64,000 nucleotides of DNA from Arthrobacter sp. U41 (GCF_001750145.1 NZ_CP015732.1:1240001-1304000), one strand, 5' to 3'; positions 27,311 to 35,767 are shown, counted from the stretch's first letter. Notes: generated by a model not told the origin, from the sequence alone. Numbers and translations are program-made.

Positions 27311-27776
27311 GAACCTTGAGTAAGTCGGGGACCGGTGGCACTGCAGACGCTTAGAACCCGGACCCGCTGAGGCTATAGGAATGACACCTATGACCTCTGA
27401 GAAAGCACCTCTGGAAAGAACCGTTCGAAGCCTAATCTGACAGGTCTCAACGACGGGAGCTGCCATCAGGTTGGGGGATTATTCTGACCGAGACCAGATT
27501 GCCGGAAGTGCGAGGACAGTCCGCCGGAAGTCGCCTCAACCACAGTTCGAAGGTGAAGACGGCTGAACCAGCCGCATGAACGCCCCCAAAGACATATGAG
27601 TAGAAACCTCTTGATCCAGGAAGCCACCCCGGCCTGGTCGGTGGGGAGCTGTAGGCGTTGTTGGCGATTTCGACGCCGACGCAGCGTCTGCTCTCGTCGA
27701 AGACCCGCCGGATGGCCGTCCAGCTTGCTCACTGAGACTCCACGGCCCCCTGTCTCGTGGATTCGATACTAAGGGC
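27311..27776. other. Non-coding stretch after the conjugation module
   Basis: No convincing gene. Short open frames on the minus strand (up to 88 codons) show no start signal or recognisable protein family. The sequence is probably decayed mobile-element DNA; no paired repeats or attachment site could be defined by eye. Confidence 0.5.
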
Positions 27777-28220
27777 CTAAACCGGCCGCTGAGTCTGCTC
27801 ACCGTCGGTTACGCGGCGCGCATTTCCGACGACGGGTGGCCGGGACAGGCCGCCGGATGGTGTGAGTGGGTGGGACTCGTCAGGGGCAAGCACCGGAAGC
27901 GCTTTCAGCCCGGCTGCACAGGCCACAATCCCCACGATGAAAAAGAGTCTGAGGACACTGAAGGATTCGTTTCCCGTGACCATGGCCCAGCCCACCGTCA
28001 ACGCAGCGCCGATCCCCACCCAGACGGAGTAAGCCGTGCCGAGCGGAATACAGCGGATTGCCAGGCCCAGCCCGACCATACTGAGGGTGGCCGTCACGGC
28101 GAAAACAAGGGTGGGCATAAGGATGGTGAGGTTGCCGGAGAGGCCCAGAGCGGTGGCCCAAACAGCCTCCAACACGGCGGAACCCAGCAGCATCAGCCAC
28201 GCCAGTGAACGCTGAGTCAC
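27777..28220 (-). CDS. Small multidrug resistance (SMR) exporter subunit, longer partner
   Basis: 147 residues: four hydrophobic helices in the first ~110 residues plus an unusual ~40-residue hydrophilic C-terminal tail. Helix 1 LLGSAVLEAVWATALGL has the essential glutamate with a tryptophan three residues later, the pattern of the SugE/Gdx subgroup. The GTG start at 28220 overlaps the stop of the other SMR gene by one base, so the pair is probably a heteromeric exporter of a small cation; guanidinium or quaternary ammonium are candidates from the subgroup. Confidence 0.83.
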   Translation of the reverse strand: MTQRSLAWLMLLGSAVLEAVWATALGLSGNLTILMPTLVFAVTATLSMVGLGLAIRCIPLGTAYSVWVGIGAALTVGWAMVTGNESFSVLRLFFIVGIVACAAGLKALPVLAPDESHPLTPSGGLSRPPVVGNARRVTDGEQTQRPV

Positions 28221-28543
28221 TACGCCACCACCTTCAGTCCGACCACACAGGCGGCGATACCGCTCAATAGCAGCAGGCGCGCGGTCGTCGGGCGTTCCGC
28301 CTTGGTCATGATGGCGTAGGTCGAAGTGAGCACCACGCCCACGCCCACCCACACTGCGTAAGCCGTGCCGGTGGGGATGGACTGCATGGCGATGGCGAGG
28401 CCGGCCATGCTGGCAAGGACGGAGAGCAGGAAGAGAAGTGCGAGTGCGAGCCTGCGCCTACCTGAGGCCTGGAACGCCCGGTGCAAGGCTGCCGCCCAAA
28501 CAGCTTCCAGCGACCCCGAAAGAATGAGAATCAGCCACGCCAT
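28220..28543 (-). CDS. SMR exporter subunit, shorter partner
   Basis: 107 residues and four membrane helices, the typical SMR length. Helix 1 ILILSGSLEAVWAAALHRAF carries the conserved Glu and Trp; IPTGTAYAVWVGVGVVLTSTYAIM is the dimer-packing region. The ATG at 28543 begins directly with helix 1; upstream in-frame codons are not membrane-like and are excluded. First gene of the pair. No riboswitch of the guanidine classes was recognised upstream. Confidence 0.84.
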   Translation of the reverse strand: MAWLILILSGSLEAVWAAALHRAFQASGRRRLALALLFLLSVLASMAGLAIAMQSIPTGTAYAVWVGVGVVLTSTYAIMTKAERPTTARLLLLSGIAACVVGLKVVA

Positions 28544-28999
28544 AAGAGCTGCTTTGGCCAGTGTTGTCGCGTGCCGGGCATTGAACCATTGTTCTGAAGG
28601 TCCGTTGCGGAGCCTTGCTTCCGGCGAGGCAATGCGACCGGGTTGGTGGCCCACGTAATCGCTGGGGCGCCACGCCATCGGTCAGCAACAAAGGTCACTT
28701 TTGTCGGAACCGGGCTTTGCATGAGGATCATTTGCCCAGATGCTTGGTACCGGGGCCTCCCGCGCTCTGAAACGGAAGGCCCCGGGGTACTATGCGCGCT
28801 CAATCCGTCTCCGGTCCTGTGCAGAAGAAGCACTCCCCGGACTCGAGGCTTAAGAGGCAAATCTTTTCTATGAGGTATTTATCGGTGTTGGTTCGGGCCA
28901 CACTTAGGGTTCGGGTTCTCATGGCCGCTGCTTCCGCTTGTGGACGCGTTCCGCGTTCGGCGCTCGACAGGCTGATAAGTGTAGGCCGAAGCGAATCAT
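28544..28999. other. Intergenic stretch with one hairpin, SMR genes to IS30
   Basis: No gene seen. At about 28747-28791 GGTACCGGGGCCTCC and GGAAGGCCCCGGGGTAC can form a stem around a loop of roughly 12 bases. It looks like a terminator or processing site that has lost its gene. The rest, including short open frames on both strands, has no coding support. The stretch ends at the IS30 left end. Confidence 0.5.
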
Positions 29000-30091
29000 G
29001 GCGGTGTCAACCCGTCTTAGCAACGTCGTCGTTGAGTAGCTTGGTGAATACTTCCCTCGGTGTGAAGTAGCCCAGGACGGCGCGTGGTCTGTCGTTGAGT
29101 TCATCGGCGATGGAGTCCAGGAACGGCTGGTGGCTGGGAAGGACTTCGCCTTTGGGCAGGTATTCCCGGATGAGGCCGTTGGTGTTTTCGTTGCTGGGCC
29201 GCTCCCACGGTGAGTGCGGGTGGGCGAAGTACACGGGCAGGTCCGTGGCGAGTGTCAGCTGGGCGTGGCGGGCCATTTCGGTGCCCTGGTCCCAGGTCAG
29301 GGATCCGCGCATCAGTGCCGGCAGGTCATTGACTTTCTCGATCAGCACATCGGCCAGTCCTGCAGACTTTTTGCCGTCGGGAAGGCCGAGCATGATCAGG
29401 AATCTGCTGTTCCGCTCCACCAGCGTGGCCACAGCGGTCCTGCCGGCCTTGCCGACCACGAGATCCCCTTCCCACGCCCCTGGAACCCGCCGGTCCGCGG
29501 CCTCTTCCGGGCGGTCATCGATGCTGACCATGCCGATGATCCTCCCGCCTGTCCGCTCACCCAACGGCTTGCGGGTTTTTCGCTTGGTTCGTTTGGACTG
29601 CAGCAGGATCCCGGACTTCGCCAGCTCGCCCTTGGGCAGGGCGTAGATCCACCGGTAGATGGCCTCGTGGGAGACGGTCCGGCCTTGCGCGTCAGGAGAT
29701 TTAACCATGGTCTCAACGCTGGTCTCCGTGGCTTCCAAACGCAAGCGCCCGGCGATCTGCCGCGGCGTCCTGGACCGGAACAGGTCAGCCTTCACCCGTG
29801 CCGCGAGGACAGGATCGGTGTCCATCTTCCGGGCCTGCGGACGGCTGCGTTTCCGCTCCGCCCTCACGTCTGCGGTGACAGGGCGGTAGCCACGGGTCTT
29901 GGTGGAATTCCGCCGCCGTTCACGCCACACGATCGTGTGGTCCCGGCCGATATCGGACCCGATCTGCCGGTCCGTTTTACCGGCCTGAAGCCCCACCGCG
30001 ATATCCGCCCGATCCGAAAAAGTCAACGCCCTGCGCGCCACCGGCAACCCCTCTATTCAACGTGTTGTTGCTTCGAGGGTATGACACCGCC
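29000..30091. mobile_element. Complete IS30-family insertion sequence
   Basis: 1,092 bp bounded by imperfect inverted repeats beginning GGCGGTGTCA; the left inner part runs to AGCAAC and GTTGA, and the right end is complementary. The 3-bp direct repeat CAT flanks both ends (28997-28999 and 30092-30094), as expected for IS30 transposition. A single transposase gene fills the element. Confidence 0.9.
29007..30047 (-). CDS. IS30-family transposase
   Basis: 346 residues. An N-terminal helix-turn-helix (LTFSDRADIAVGLQAGKTDRQIGSDIGRDHTIVWRE, partial quote of the motif region) precedes a DDE integrase core with GAWEGDLVVGK, SLTWDQGTEMA and NENTNGLIREYLPKG. The family cuts and joins DNA through inverted-repeat junctions. 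The frame is intact, so the element may be active. Confidence 0.93.
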   Translation of the reverse strand: MPVARRALTFSDRADIAVGLQAGKTDRQIGSDIGRDHTIVWRERRRNSTKTRGYRPVTADVRAERKRSRPQARKMDTDPVLAARVKADLFRSRTPRQIAGRLRLEATETSVETMVKSPDAQGRTVSHEAIYRWIYALPKGELAKSGILLQSKRTKRKTRKPLGERTGGRIIGMVSIDDRPEEAADRRVPGAWEGDLVVGKAGRTAVATLVERNSRFLIMLGLPDGKKSAGLADVLIEKVNDLPALMRGSLTWDQGTEMARHAQLTLATDLPVYFAHPHSPWERPSNENTNGLIREYLPKGEVLPSHQPFLDSIADELNDRPRAVLGYFTPREVFTKLLNDDVAKTG

Positions 30092-30150
30092 CATTCTTAT
30101 TCATAGGATTAACATCTCCAGCGTCATATCCCCGCATGAGGGACGTCCGC

Positions 30151-30819
30151 TCAAGCCGCCATGGTGGCGAACATGAGGGCCATAATGGTTGCGCCAAGGG
30201 CTTCGAATCCGTGTTCTGTACGGAGGGAGAGTCGTGGGGCTGCCGTTTTGTTGGGGGTCTTTGCCGTTATGTGGCTGCGCAGGAAAAGGATAAGGAAAAT
30301 GACTGCCGCAGCCCCGAAGAGTACGGTCAACAGGATCGCCAGGGTGGGCTGCTGGTCAATTGCTGTTGCGGCTGTGTTGTGATTTTCGCCTGCTATCGCC
30401 TGGTGGCCGTGTGACATCGACATCCCGCTGGCGTTAACAGGGTTTCCAGGACTGGCAGCCGCATGGCTCATCATTGCGATCATGAAGGCAGCGCCGCCCA
30501 TGCTGAGGCTGTGGTAGCCGCATTTCACTCGGCCCTGGCTACCCGCGCAGAGTAACTTGAATTCGGGCCGGGCTACGGCCTGGATAACAAACCACAGTGC
30601 CGCGCCGGTCAGGACTGCGATCTGAGCCAGAACGGTCGACGGCACGAGGTTCCACAACATCACAGCCATCAGGACGTTCATGAGGGCATGGAGGCTTTTG
30701 TTGATCTGGTCCGTGCGCGTGTGGGACTTCACAGCCTGCAGTAAGTAGTAGCTTCCGCTGAGCAGCAGGATGACCGTGAGGGTCCAGGTAACTGCGGGGA
30801 TATTTAACACGCCGATCAC
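30151..30819 (-). CDS. DUF5134 membrane protein, paralogue 1
   Basis: 222 residues with about six hydrophobic segments. A His/Met-rich stretch (H103, M107, M113, M116, M117, H119, then MSMSHGHQ at 133-140) faces one side of the membrane. It lies downstream of the first copper methylamine oxidase gene, separated only by a scar where a permease has been lost. A second paralogue occupies the same position after the other oxidase copy. DUF5134 has no established function; the potential soft-metal ligands and the copper enzyme next door suggest a role in copper supply (inference). Confidence 0.8.
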   Translation of the reverse strand: MIGVLNIPAVTWTLTVILLLSGSYYLLQAVKSHTRTDQINKSLHALMNVLMAVMLWNLVPSTVLAQIAVLTGAALWFVIQAVARPEFKLLCAGSQGRVKCGYHSLSMGGAAFMIAMMSHAAASPGNPVNASGMSMSHGHQAIAGENHNTAATAIDQQPTLAILLTVLFGAAAVIFLILFLRSHITAKTPNKTAAPRLSLRTEHGFEALGATIMALMFATMAA

Positions 30820-30854
30820 GCTCTCACTACTGTGGTTTGGGTAGGGACGGGAAC

Positions 30855-30889
30855 GGTCCCCGGAGTGGCTGGCGCCAGCACCGGGGACC
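30855..30889 (-). terminator. Hairpin before DUF5134 paralogue 1
   Basis: GGTCCCCGG and CCGGGGACC enclose an inner CTGGCGCCAG. An equivalent hairpin (53399-53432) lies between the permease and DUF5134 at the other locus, so the structure is conserved between the paralogous loci. It could reduce read-through or act as an RNA processing site. Confidence 0.6.
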
Positions 30890-30904
30890 GTATATTAATG
30901 GCTG

Positions 30905-30945
30905 CTATTTCTCCAGCTCTAGTTCATTCAGCTCCAGCCCCCGTG
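30905..30945 (-). pseudogene. C-terminal scar of a deleted APC permease
   Basis: Minus-strand reading ends LELNELELEK and stop, resembling the permease tail at the other locus (LELSDEDELELERERP and stop), and stands at the same distance before the conserved hairpin and DUF5134. The remaining ~530 codons of the permease are absent. The scar is short, so homology rests on position plus the repeated Leu-Glu pattern. Confidence 0.6.
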
Positions 30946-30976
30946 GCATGCTGCAGCTTGGTTTCTGCTTTGTCGC

Positions 30977-32944
30977 TTAGTGCGCTGTTTGTCCGGTTTC
31001 TGAGCTGCAGTGGTTTGTGGTTTCTGGGCTGCAGTGATCGGAGGGGGTCGCCGAGCTGGGCAGGTTGAGGGTTGGGTTTTGGTTGAAGAAGCCGTGTGGT
31101 TCGAGCATGAAGCCGATGTTTTGGCGGGGCATGACGGGCCAGTCTTCGAGGCGGACGACGTGGTGCATGCCGAAGGTGTACCAGACCACGATGTCTTCAT
31201 CGACGATGTTCCGGTCTGCCTGGGTCCAGATGTGCAGGCCGTCGTCGGCGCCGGTGGCTTGGTTCGGGAATTCGCCGGCGGCGAAGCGTTCGGTGCGGTC
31301 GTAAGCGGTGACCCAGAGGTTGTTGCGGGCGAATTGTGCTCGTTTGCTGACGAAGGACTCATCGCCGGCGGCCAGGGTGATGGCGTTGGTGGGGATGAGG
31401 CGGTAGGCGACTGGTTCGTCCACGAGGTTCCTGCTGTCGCGGTTGGCGATTTTCCAGAAGCGGTGCTTGTCGTGGTCTGCCTTGCGGATTGCTGCCTGTT
31501 CGGTTTCGAGCAGCCGGTCCACGGCCTTGAACGCGGTGTGTGTGGGGTTGTTCTCGGGGATTTCCATGTCCACTTCGTAGACGACATTCTTCGGTCCGTC
31601 GATTTCGAAGTCCATGCGGACGTTGAACATGTGCTGGTGGATGGGTCCGTAGAGCCCGTCGTTGTTCAGCGTCTGACCGTACGGGGTTTTCTCGCCGGGC
31701 TTCTGGGCGGCGGTGGACAGGATGCCGGTGGCCTTGACCAGGAACTCGATGCTGCCGTCGAGGAACAGGTGCCAGTAGAAGGCGTACTCGTAGTTCGCGA
31801 CGGTGGCGATGAAGGAGATCACGAGCTTGCGGCTGCGCCGGGTTTCGGCGGTGCCCTCGCGGAAGTCGAAGTGCTTCCACAGGATGGAATCGTCTTCCTC
31901 GTGCATGCAGATGGCGTTCTCGATGGTCCATGGGTTGCCGTGGCTGTCGGTGGTGATGCCATCGAAGTACTTGATTTCGCCCAGGCAGTCGCAGCCGAGG
32001 GTGAGGGAGTTGGCCATGTTGCCGATGTTGTATTCGCCGGAGTCGAAGGCGTTCTTCTTTGCCTGGACGGGGGCGGTGTCACCATAGGGGACCACCATTT
32101 CGGACAGTGATGCCCTGTTGATCACCGGACGCTCCACGCCCTGGTCCTGGAAGCGGAGCTGGTGAAGCACCAGGCCTTCCCGGGGAGTGAACCCGACCCG
32201 GAAGGACCAGTCGGCCCACTGGACGTGGTTTCCCGTGACCTTGAAGGACGCACCCTCGGGCTGGGTGATGGAGATGGGCTTGAGGTCAGTGCGGGCCGGC
32301 CCGACGTACTTGGGCAGGTAGTTGCCGCTGGCACTGGGTACGGGGATCGCCTGGTCGTCCTCGACTTCTACGACTTCGCCGGAGTTGAGGTCGACGATGA
32401 CGATGAAGTTCTCGATCGGGTGCGCGTAAGGGCTGTCATCGGGCTCCTGGCGGACGAAGACCAGGGCGCGCATCAGGCGCCGTCCTTCGTTGTCTTCACC
32501 GAAGTAGCCCACAGACCACGGTTCGAAGCAGACAAGGTCCATATCGGTGATGCCCCGCTTGGCAAGGGCCGCCTTGACCTCCGGGTTCTTTCGGCAGCTC
32601 TCTTCACCTTCTGCAAACTCGTCCAGCATGAAGGGCGGCTGAACGCCGGAGGCCAGCTGCTTCCACGACGTGACGATGCCCGAATCAAGGTTGACGATGG
32701 CTTCGTAGGCATTTCCCGCGCCGCGGTCAACGAGCACCGAGTCCGCTTCGCGTTCGGTCTCCCCGCCGGTCCTCAGGGCTTCCTTGGACGGCTCGCGCAG
32801 CTCAACGCTAATGAAGCGGAACGACTCAGCCGCAGCCGGCCCGTCCTTGAGGATCGAGACAGCCCGCGAAATCTCGGCCCGGGACAACGGATCCAGAGGG
32901 TGCGCTACCCCTACTACAGTTTCGGTTTCAGTGTTGAGAGTCAT
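30977..32944 (-). CDS. mao: Copper/topaquinone methylamine oxidase, copy 1
   Basis: Primary-amine oxidase of 655 residues, a homodimeric cytoplasmic copper enzyme converting methylamine and oxygen to formaldehyde, ammonia and hydrogen peroxide. Tyr385 in Asn-Tyr-Glu-Tyr is the precursor of topaquinone, Asp301 (AFDSGEY) the catalytic base, and His439, His441 and His598 the copper ligands. Sequence blocks match the two methylamine oxidases known from the methylotroph Arthrobacter P1 as far as I recall them, and the RuMP context supports methylamine over other amines. AAGGAG precedes the ATG. The C terminus (SSETGQTAH) differs from copy 2, because the duplicated block ends at 31002. Confidence 0.92.
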   Translation of the reverse strand: MTLNTETETVVGVAHPLDPLSRAEISRAVSILKDGPAAAESFRFISVELREPSKEALRTGGETEREADSVLVDRGAGNAYEAIVNLDSGIVTSWKQLASGVQPPFMLDEFAEGEESCRKNPEVKAALAKRGITDMDLVCFEPWSVGYFGEDNEGRRLMRALVFVRQEPDDSPYAHPIENFIVIVDLNSGEVVEVEDDQAIPVPSASGNYLPKYVGPARTDLKPISITQPEGASFKVTGNHVQWADWSFRVGFTPREGLVLHQLRFQDQGVERPVINRASLSEMVVPYGDTAPVQAKKNAFDSGEYNIGNMANSLTLGCDCLGEIKYFDGITTDSHGNPWTIENAICMHEEDDSILWKHFDFREGTAETRRSRKLVISFIATVANYEYAFYWHLFLDGSIEFLVKATGILSTAAQKPGEKTPYGQTLNNDGLYGPIHQHMFNVRMDFEIDGPKNVVYEVDMEIPENNPTHTAFKAVDRLLETEQAAIRKADHDKHRFWKIANRDSRNLVDEPVAYRLIPTNAITLAAGDESFVSKRAQFARNNLWVTAYDRTERFAAGEFPNQATGADDGLHIWTQADRNIVDEDIVVWYTFGMHHVVRLEDWPVMPRQNIGFMLEPHGFFNQNPTLNLPSSATPSDHCSPETTNHCSSETGQTAH

Positions 32945-33080
32945 GCTTTTCTCCTTAAATTCTTTCTTTCAGGACGAGGATCCCGACGGCCTGAGTGCCG
33001 AAGTGCCCCGTTAACAGATCGGGGTTTGGCTAAGCAGCCACCGAGTGTGCTGGAATCTGCCTTTAAGGACGCCCGGACAG
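31002..33080. repeat. 2,079-bp inverted duplication, left copy
   Basis: On the minus strand this block is the same as 49652-51730 on the plus strand, in length and, where compared, in sequence. The 136 bp upstream of the gene are identical base for base and the translations in several frames agree throughout. It starts at CTGTCCGGGC and ends at CTGCAGCTC. Beyond both ends the two loci diverge. Confidence 0.95.
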
Positions 33081-33145
33081 AAGACCCAGTGAAGCTCTAC
33101 TCTGAACTCCCCTGGGGTGATGCCGATCACGCGCTTCTCCTTGCC

Positions 33146-33187
33146 GCAAAGCTACGCGATGTAAATCATTTAGTCCAGACTTGTTTA
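33146..33187 (-). promoter_or_regulatory. Shared upstream element, copy A (mao1)
   Basis: GCAAAGCTACG, six variable bases, then AAATCATTTAGTCCAGACTT on the plus strand; matches copy B at 36319-36359 at about 33 of 41 positions and, more weakly, copy C at 49481-49516. It lies about 200 bp upstream of mao1 and in the same orientation relative to the gene as B and C. The remainder of the 32945-33294 gap holds no gene. Confidence 0.68.
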
Positions 33188-33294
33188 TACCTGCACTTGT
33201 GGAATCCAGCTATCACCGCAGAGTCTGTGAAACCTACGCAGCCGGCTCACCGGCCGCCCTTATTGTCTGGATCGGCACGGGTTGTGTTGCCTGA

Positions 33295-34293
33295 TCAGCC
33301 AGCTAGCAGCCAATCAGCTGCCGCTTTGCGGTAGCGAATGATGCCTTTGTACTCGGCCATGTCTTCCGGTAGTTCGGCCAACACGTGGCCCAGCTTTTCT
33401 CGCCAAGCAGGTACCTTGGCGATGTCGGCGAGGGGCAGGAGGTAGCTCCGGATCAGGAACAGCAGGACCCCGGTGTGTGGGAGGCGGATCAGGTGCTGGA
33501 CTTCCACTCGGAGGTGGAGCTTGTTGGGCAGGTCGGGATCCGTGGCGATGGTTCCGCGGTCGGGGCCCCATTCAGGGTAGGTTTCGGTCGAGGTGTCCAA
33601 GCGCTGACCGATAGTCATAGTCCAGTTTGTCCTGCGGAACTGTTCTCCGGGTTGCAGCCGCAGGAGGAATTGCTCCGCGCGGCGGATGATGTTCTCTTCC
33701 TTGACCCGCGGGACGGGGTGGTGGATCTCGAGGAAGTTCATGCCGACGTCGAATCCGAAGGACCAGTCCGCGGCGAAGCTGACCAGGCCGGCGTCGAGCC
33801 ACATCGTGTTGTCTCTAACGTCGAGGAGAACGATGTCATCCTGGATCTGGCTGCCCAGGAACCGCAGTGGGCCCATGGGCAGCGAGTCATCGTCGCCGAC
33901 GGTGAACTCAATGTCGAGGCCCTGCAGGGTGTTCTGCCAGCGGCAGGCGTTTCCTTCGCGGTGGAAGGACATGATGTCCGGGTATTCCTGTGCCATGGTG
34001 GGCAGCAGGGTGGCGATCGTGTCCCACACAGCCGGCCGCATGTGGGGCAGGACCTGCATGCGTGAGGGGTCGCGGGTCAGGATCTGGTCGCGGTCGGCCA
34101 GTTCCGGGAGGTAGAACTCATCGATGTCGATGAGCCCGGCCCCCCAGGCGCCAGCGTCTGTTGGCACGGTTTTGTTGGCCGGTTCGACGTTAGCGCTGTA
34201 GCGGTAGCTGTCACCGGTAAAAGGGAAGGGAAAGCGTCTGATGCGTTCCGGGAGGACAGCAATGTCAGGGTCTTTGTCGATGGTGATGCTCAA
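33295..34293 (-). CDS. Heme-dependent oxidative N-demethylase subunit, DUF3445 family
   Basis: About 332 residues. DUF3445 proteins form the heme-binding PAS-like catalytic subunit of oxidative N-demethylases that turn secondary amines such as dimethylamine into the primary amine and formaldehyde. Family blocks: FPFPFTGDSYRYSANVEP, LLPTMAQEYPD, MNFLEIHHPVPRVKEENIIRRAEQFLLRL, ETYPEWGP, and LPHTGVLLFLIRSYLLPL. The start is taken as TTG at 34293, overlapping the reductase stop (TTGA) with GGAG eight bases upstream; a GTG at 34338 is the alternative. Together with the next two genes it makes a three-component dimethylamine monooxygenase set. Confidence 0.85.
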   Translation of the reverse strand: MSITIDKDPDIAVLPERIRRFPFPFTGDSYRYSANVEPANKTVPTDAGAWGAGLIDIDEFYLPELADRDQILTRDPSRMQVLPHMRPAVWDTIATLLPTMAQEYPDIMSFHREGNACRWQNTLQGLDIEFTVGDDDSLPMGPLRFLGSQIQDDIVLLDVRDNTMWLDAGLVSFAADWSFGFDVGMNFLEIHHPVPRVKEENIIRRAEQFLLRLQPGEQFRRTNWTMTIGQRLDTSTETYPEWGPDRGTIATDPDLPNKLHLRVEVQHLIRLPHTGVLLFLIRSYLLPLADIAKVPAWREKLGHVLAELPEDMAEYKGIIRYRKAAADWLLAG

Positions 34294-35276
34294 AGGTCCA
34301 ACTCCAATTCTGGGTCTTCGCTGCGTGAAACGCAACACATCATGGTGGTGTTAGCTGCCTTTTCCTCGTCGGTGAGGTAGAGATCCCGGTGCAGTGGGGT
34401 TCCTCGAAGGACGGGCAGAACACAGTCACCGCAAATGCCTTTGCGGCACATGTTGGGGATGCTTTTCCCTGCCCTTTCGAGTGTCTCCAGCAGCGACACG
34501 CCGGCGGGCACCTCTAATCTGAGGCCGCTGCGAACCAGGTTTACTGCGAAGGGTTCGCCGTCGTCCAGCTCGGCCGCGCCGAAGGCTTCCGAGTGCAGCC
34601 TCGCCGATGTCCATCCAAGCTCACGCGCCTGGTCCAGAACCGCATCCATGAAGGCAGTCGGGCCGCAGACATAGAGGTGGGTTCCCAGGCTCTGGGTTGT
34701 TAGCGATTCCGTCAGAACCTTCTCGAAACTGCCGCGATCGGTACACTCAATGAGCGCGGTCAGTCCCGGCCCTAACAGCTGCTTGGCTTCCGCCATGTGG
34801 GCTCCGGCCGCTGGCCGGTGGACGTAGATCAGGGAAGCTTTGGTGCCCCGTTCGACAGCGGCCCTTGCATGCGAAAGAATCGGCGTGATTCCAATTCCTG
34901 CAGCAACAAGCAGATGATGCGTTGCCGTTGATGCAGGGGCAAAGGCGCTTCGGGGCCGCGAAACCTGAACACGGTCACCCACTGAGAGCTGGTGCATGGC
35001 GACCGAACCGCCGGCACCGCCTTCGACCCGGAGGACTGAGATGGTGTAATCCGACGGGCCGTTGCCAGAACCCGTAAGCGAATAGGCGTTTACGCCGCTT
35101 CCGTACTGGACCACCAGGTGGCTCCCCGGAACATAGGACGGCAGTTTCCTGCCCGCTGGGTCAGCCAGCGTGATGGTGACGATGGATTCCGTCTGAACGG
35201 CGACCTTCGTCACCTCCAGCTGGAGACCTCCCGCCACGGCTGGATGCGCACTGATCGGCAGCGCCGTGATAGTCAT
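34290..35276 (-). CDS. PDR/VanB-type flavin and 2Fe-2S reductase of the N-demethylase
   Basis: 328 residues. FMN domain (YVPGSHLVVQYG, NAYSLTGSGN), NAD(P)H domain (HLLVAAGIGITPILSHARAA, HLYVCGPTAFMDAVL) and a C-terminal plant-type ferredoxin domain with NMCRKGICGDCVLPVL and a later CC pair near the end as iron ligands. It would pass electrons from NAD(P)H to the heme subunit. Start overlaps the DmmA-like stop (ATGA). Confidence 0.9.
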   Translation of the reverse strand: MTITALPISAHPAVAGGLQLEVTKVAVQTESIVTITLADPAGRKLPSYVPGSHLVVQYGSGVNAYSLTGSGNGPSDYTISVLRVEGGAGGSVAMHQLSVGDRVQVSRPRSAFAPASTATHHLLVAAGIGITPILSHARAAVERGTKASLIYVHRPAAGAHMAEAKQLLGPGLTALIECTDRGSFEKVLTESLTTQSLGTHLYVCGPTAFMDAVLDQARELGWTSARLHSEAFGAAELDDGEPFAVNLVRSGLRLEVPAGVSLLETLERAGKSIPNMCRKGICGDCVLPVLRGTPLHRDLYLTDEEKAANTTMMCCVSRSEDPELELDL

Positions 35277-35758
35277 AATGCCTCCTCGGCGTGAGCGGAG
35301 TACCCTAGGTACGCGCCAAGCCGGCGCGAAAAGTGGTCAGTGGTGGCCAGGACCGTGCCGCATCCCTGGCACTGCACCTCCGAGCCGGCTGCCCGGCCGG
35401 TTTTAGTGGTGGAATGGCAGTGTGGGCAGTAAATAACCCGCGGGGCGGTGTCATCACTCAGCAGGGTCATTTCCTCCTGCTGCAGTCCACACTCCGCGGC
35501 GGCGGCTGCGGCTGCCCGTATGTCCGCCGGGGGGCCGACGAGCACGAGGCGGACCCCGACGTGCGAACTTCCGAGCGCAGACTTCAACTCCGAGAGGGTG
35601 TCCGCGGTTGCAGCTTCGAAATGGAGATCGTGCCGGGGCTGGACATCGGCGTCTAGACCCGCGGTGTCACCTGTGGAGCCGAAGCTTACACAGATGACAC
35701 CGCGGAAACCAGGTGCCACGCCGGCGCCTATTGCCGACGGCATGGACACGGAACGCAT
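35273..35758 (-). CDS. Dimethylamine monooxygenase subunit, DmmA-like
   Basis: 161 residues. Middle part is Ala-rich (GVRLVLVGPPADIRAAAAAAAECG) and the C terminus carries a zinc-ribbon-like pair, YCPHCHSTT and CQGCGTVLATTDHFSRRLGAYLGY, the signature of the DmmA family. Required with DmmB/DmmC for dimethylamine oxidation in marine bacteria; its exact role is not settled. Start ATG at 35758 with AAGGA upstream; nine bases after the cupin stop. Confidence 0.82.
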   Translation of the reverse strand: MRSVSMPSAIGAGVAPGFRGVICVSFGSTGDTAGLDADVQPRHDLHFEAATADTLSELKSALGSSHVGVRLVLVGPPADIRAAAAAAAECGLQQEEMTLLSDDTAPRVIYCPHCHSTTKTGRAAGSEVQCQGCGTVLATTDHFSRRLGAYLGYSAHAEEAL

Positions 35759-35767
35759 GATCGATCC

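Noticed and set aside
27466..27802. Two overlapping minus-strand frames of 88 codons after the conjugation genes
   Set aside because: Basic, repetitive composition; no start context; cannot be tied to a transposase or other family.
28544..28700. Possible guanidine riboswitch upstream of the SMR pair
   Set aside because: None of the conserved loop sequences of guanidine-I, -II or -III classes could be recognised; a covariance-model search would be decisive.
32162..33334. Open frames antisense to mao1 (and the same at 49593-50570 antisense to mao2)
   Set aside because: They are duplicated only because the mao block is duplicated; protein sequence is low complexity and unlike any family.
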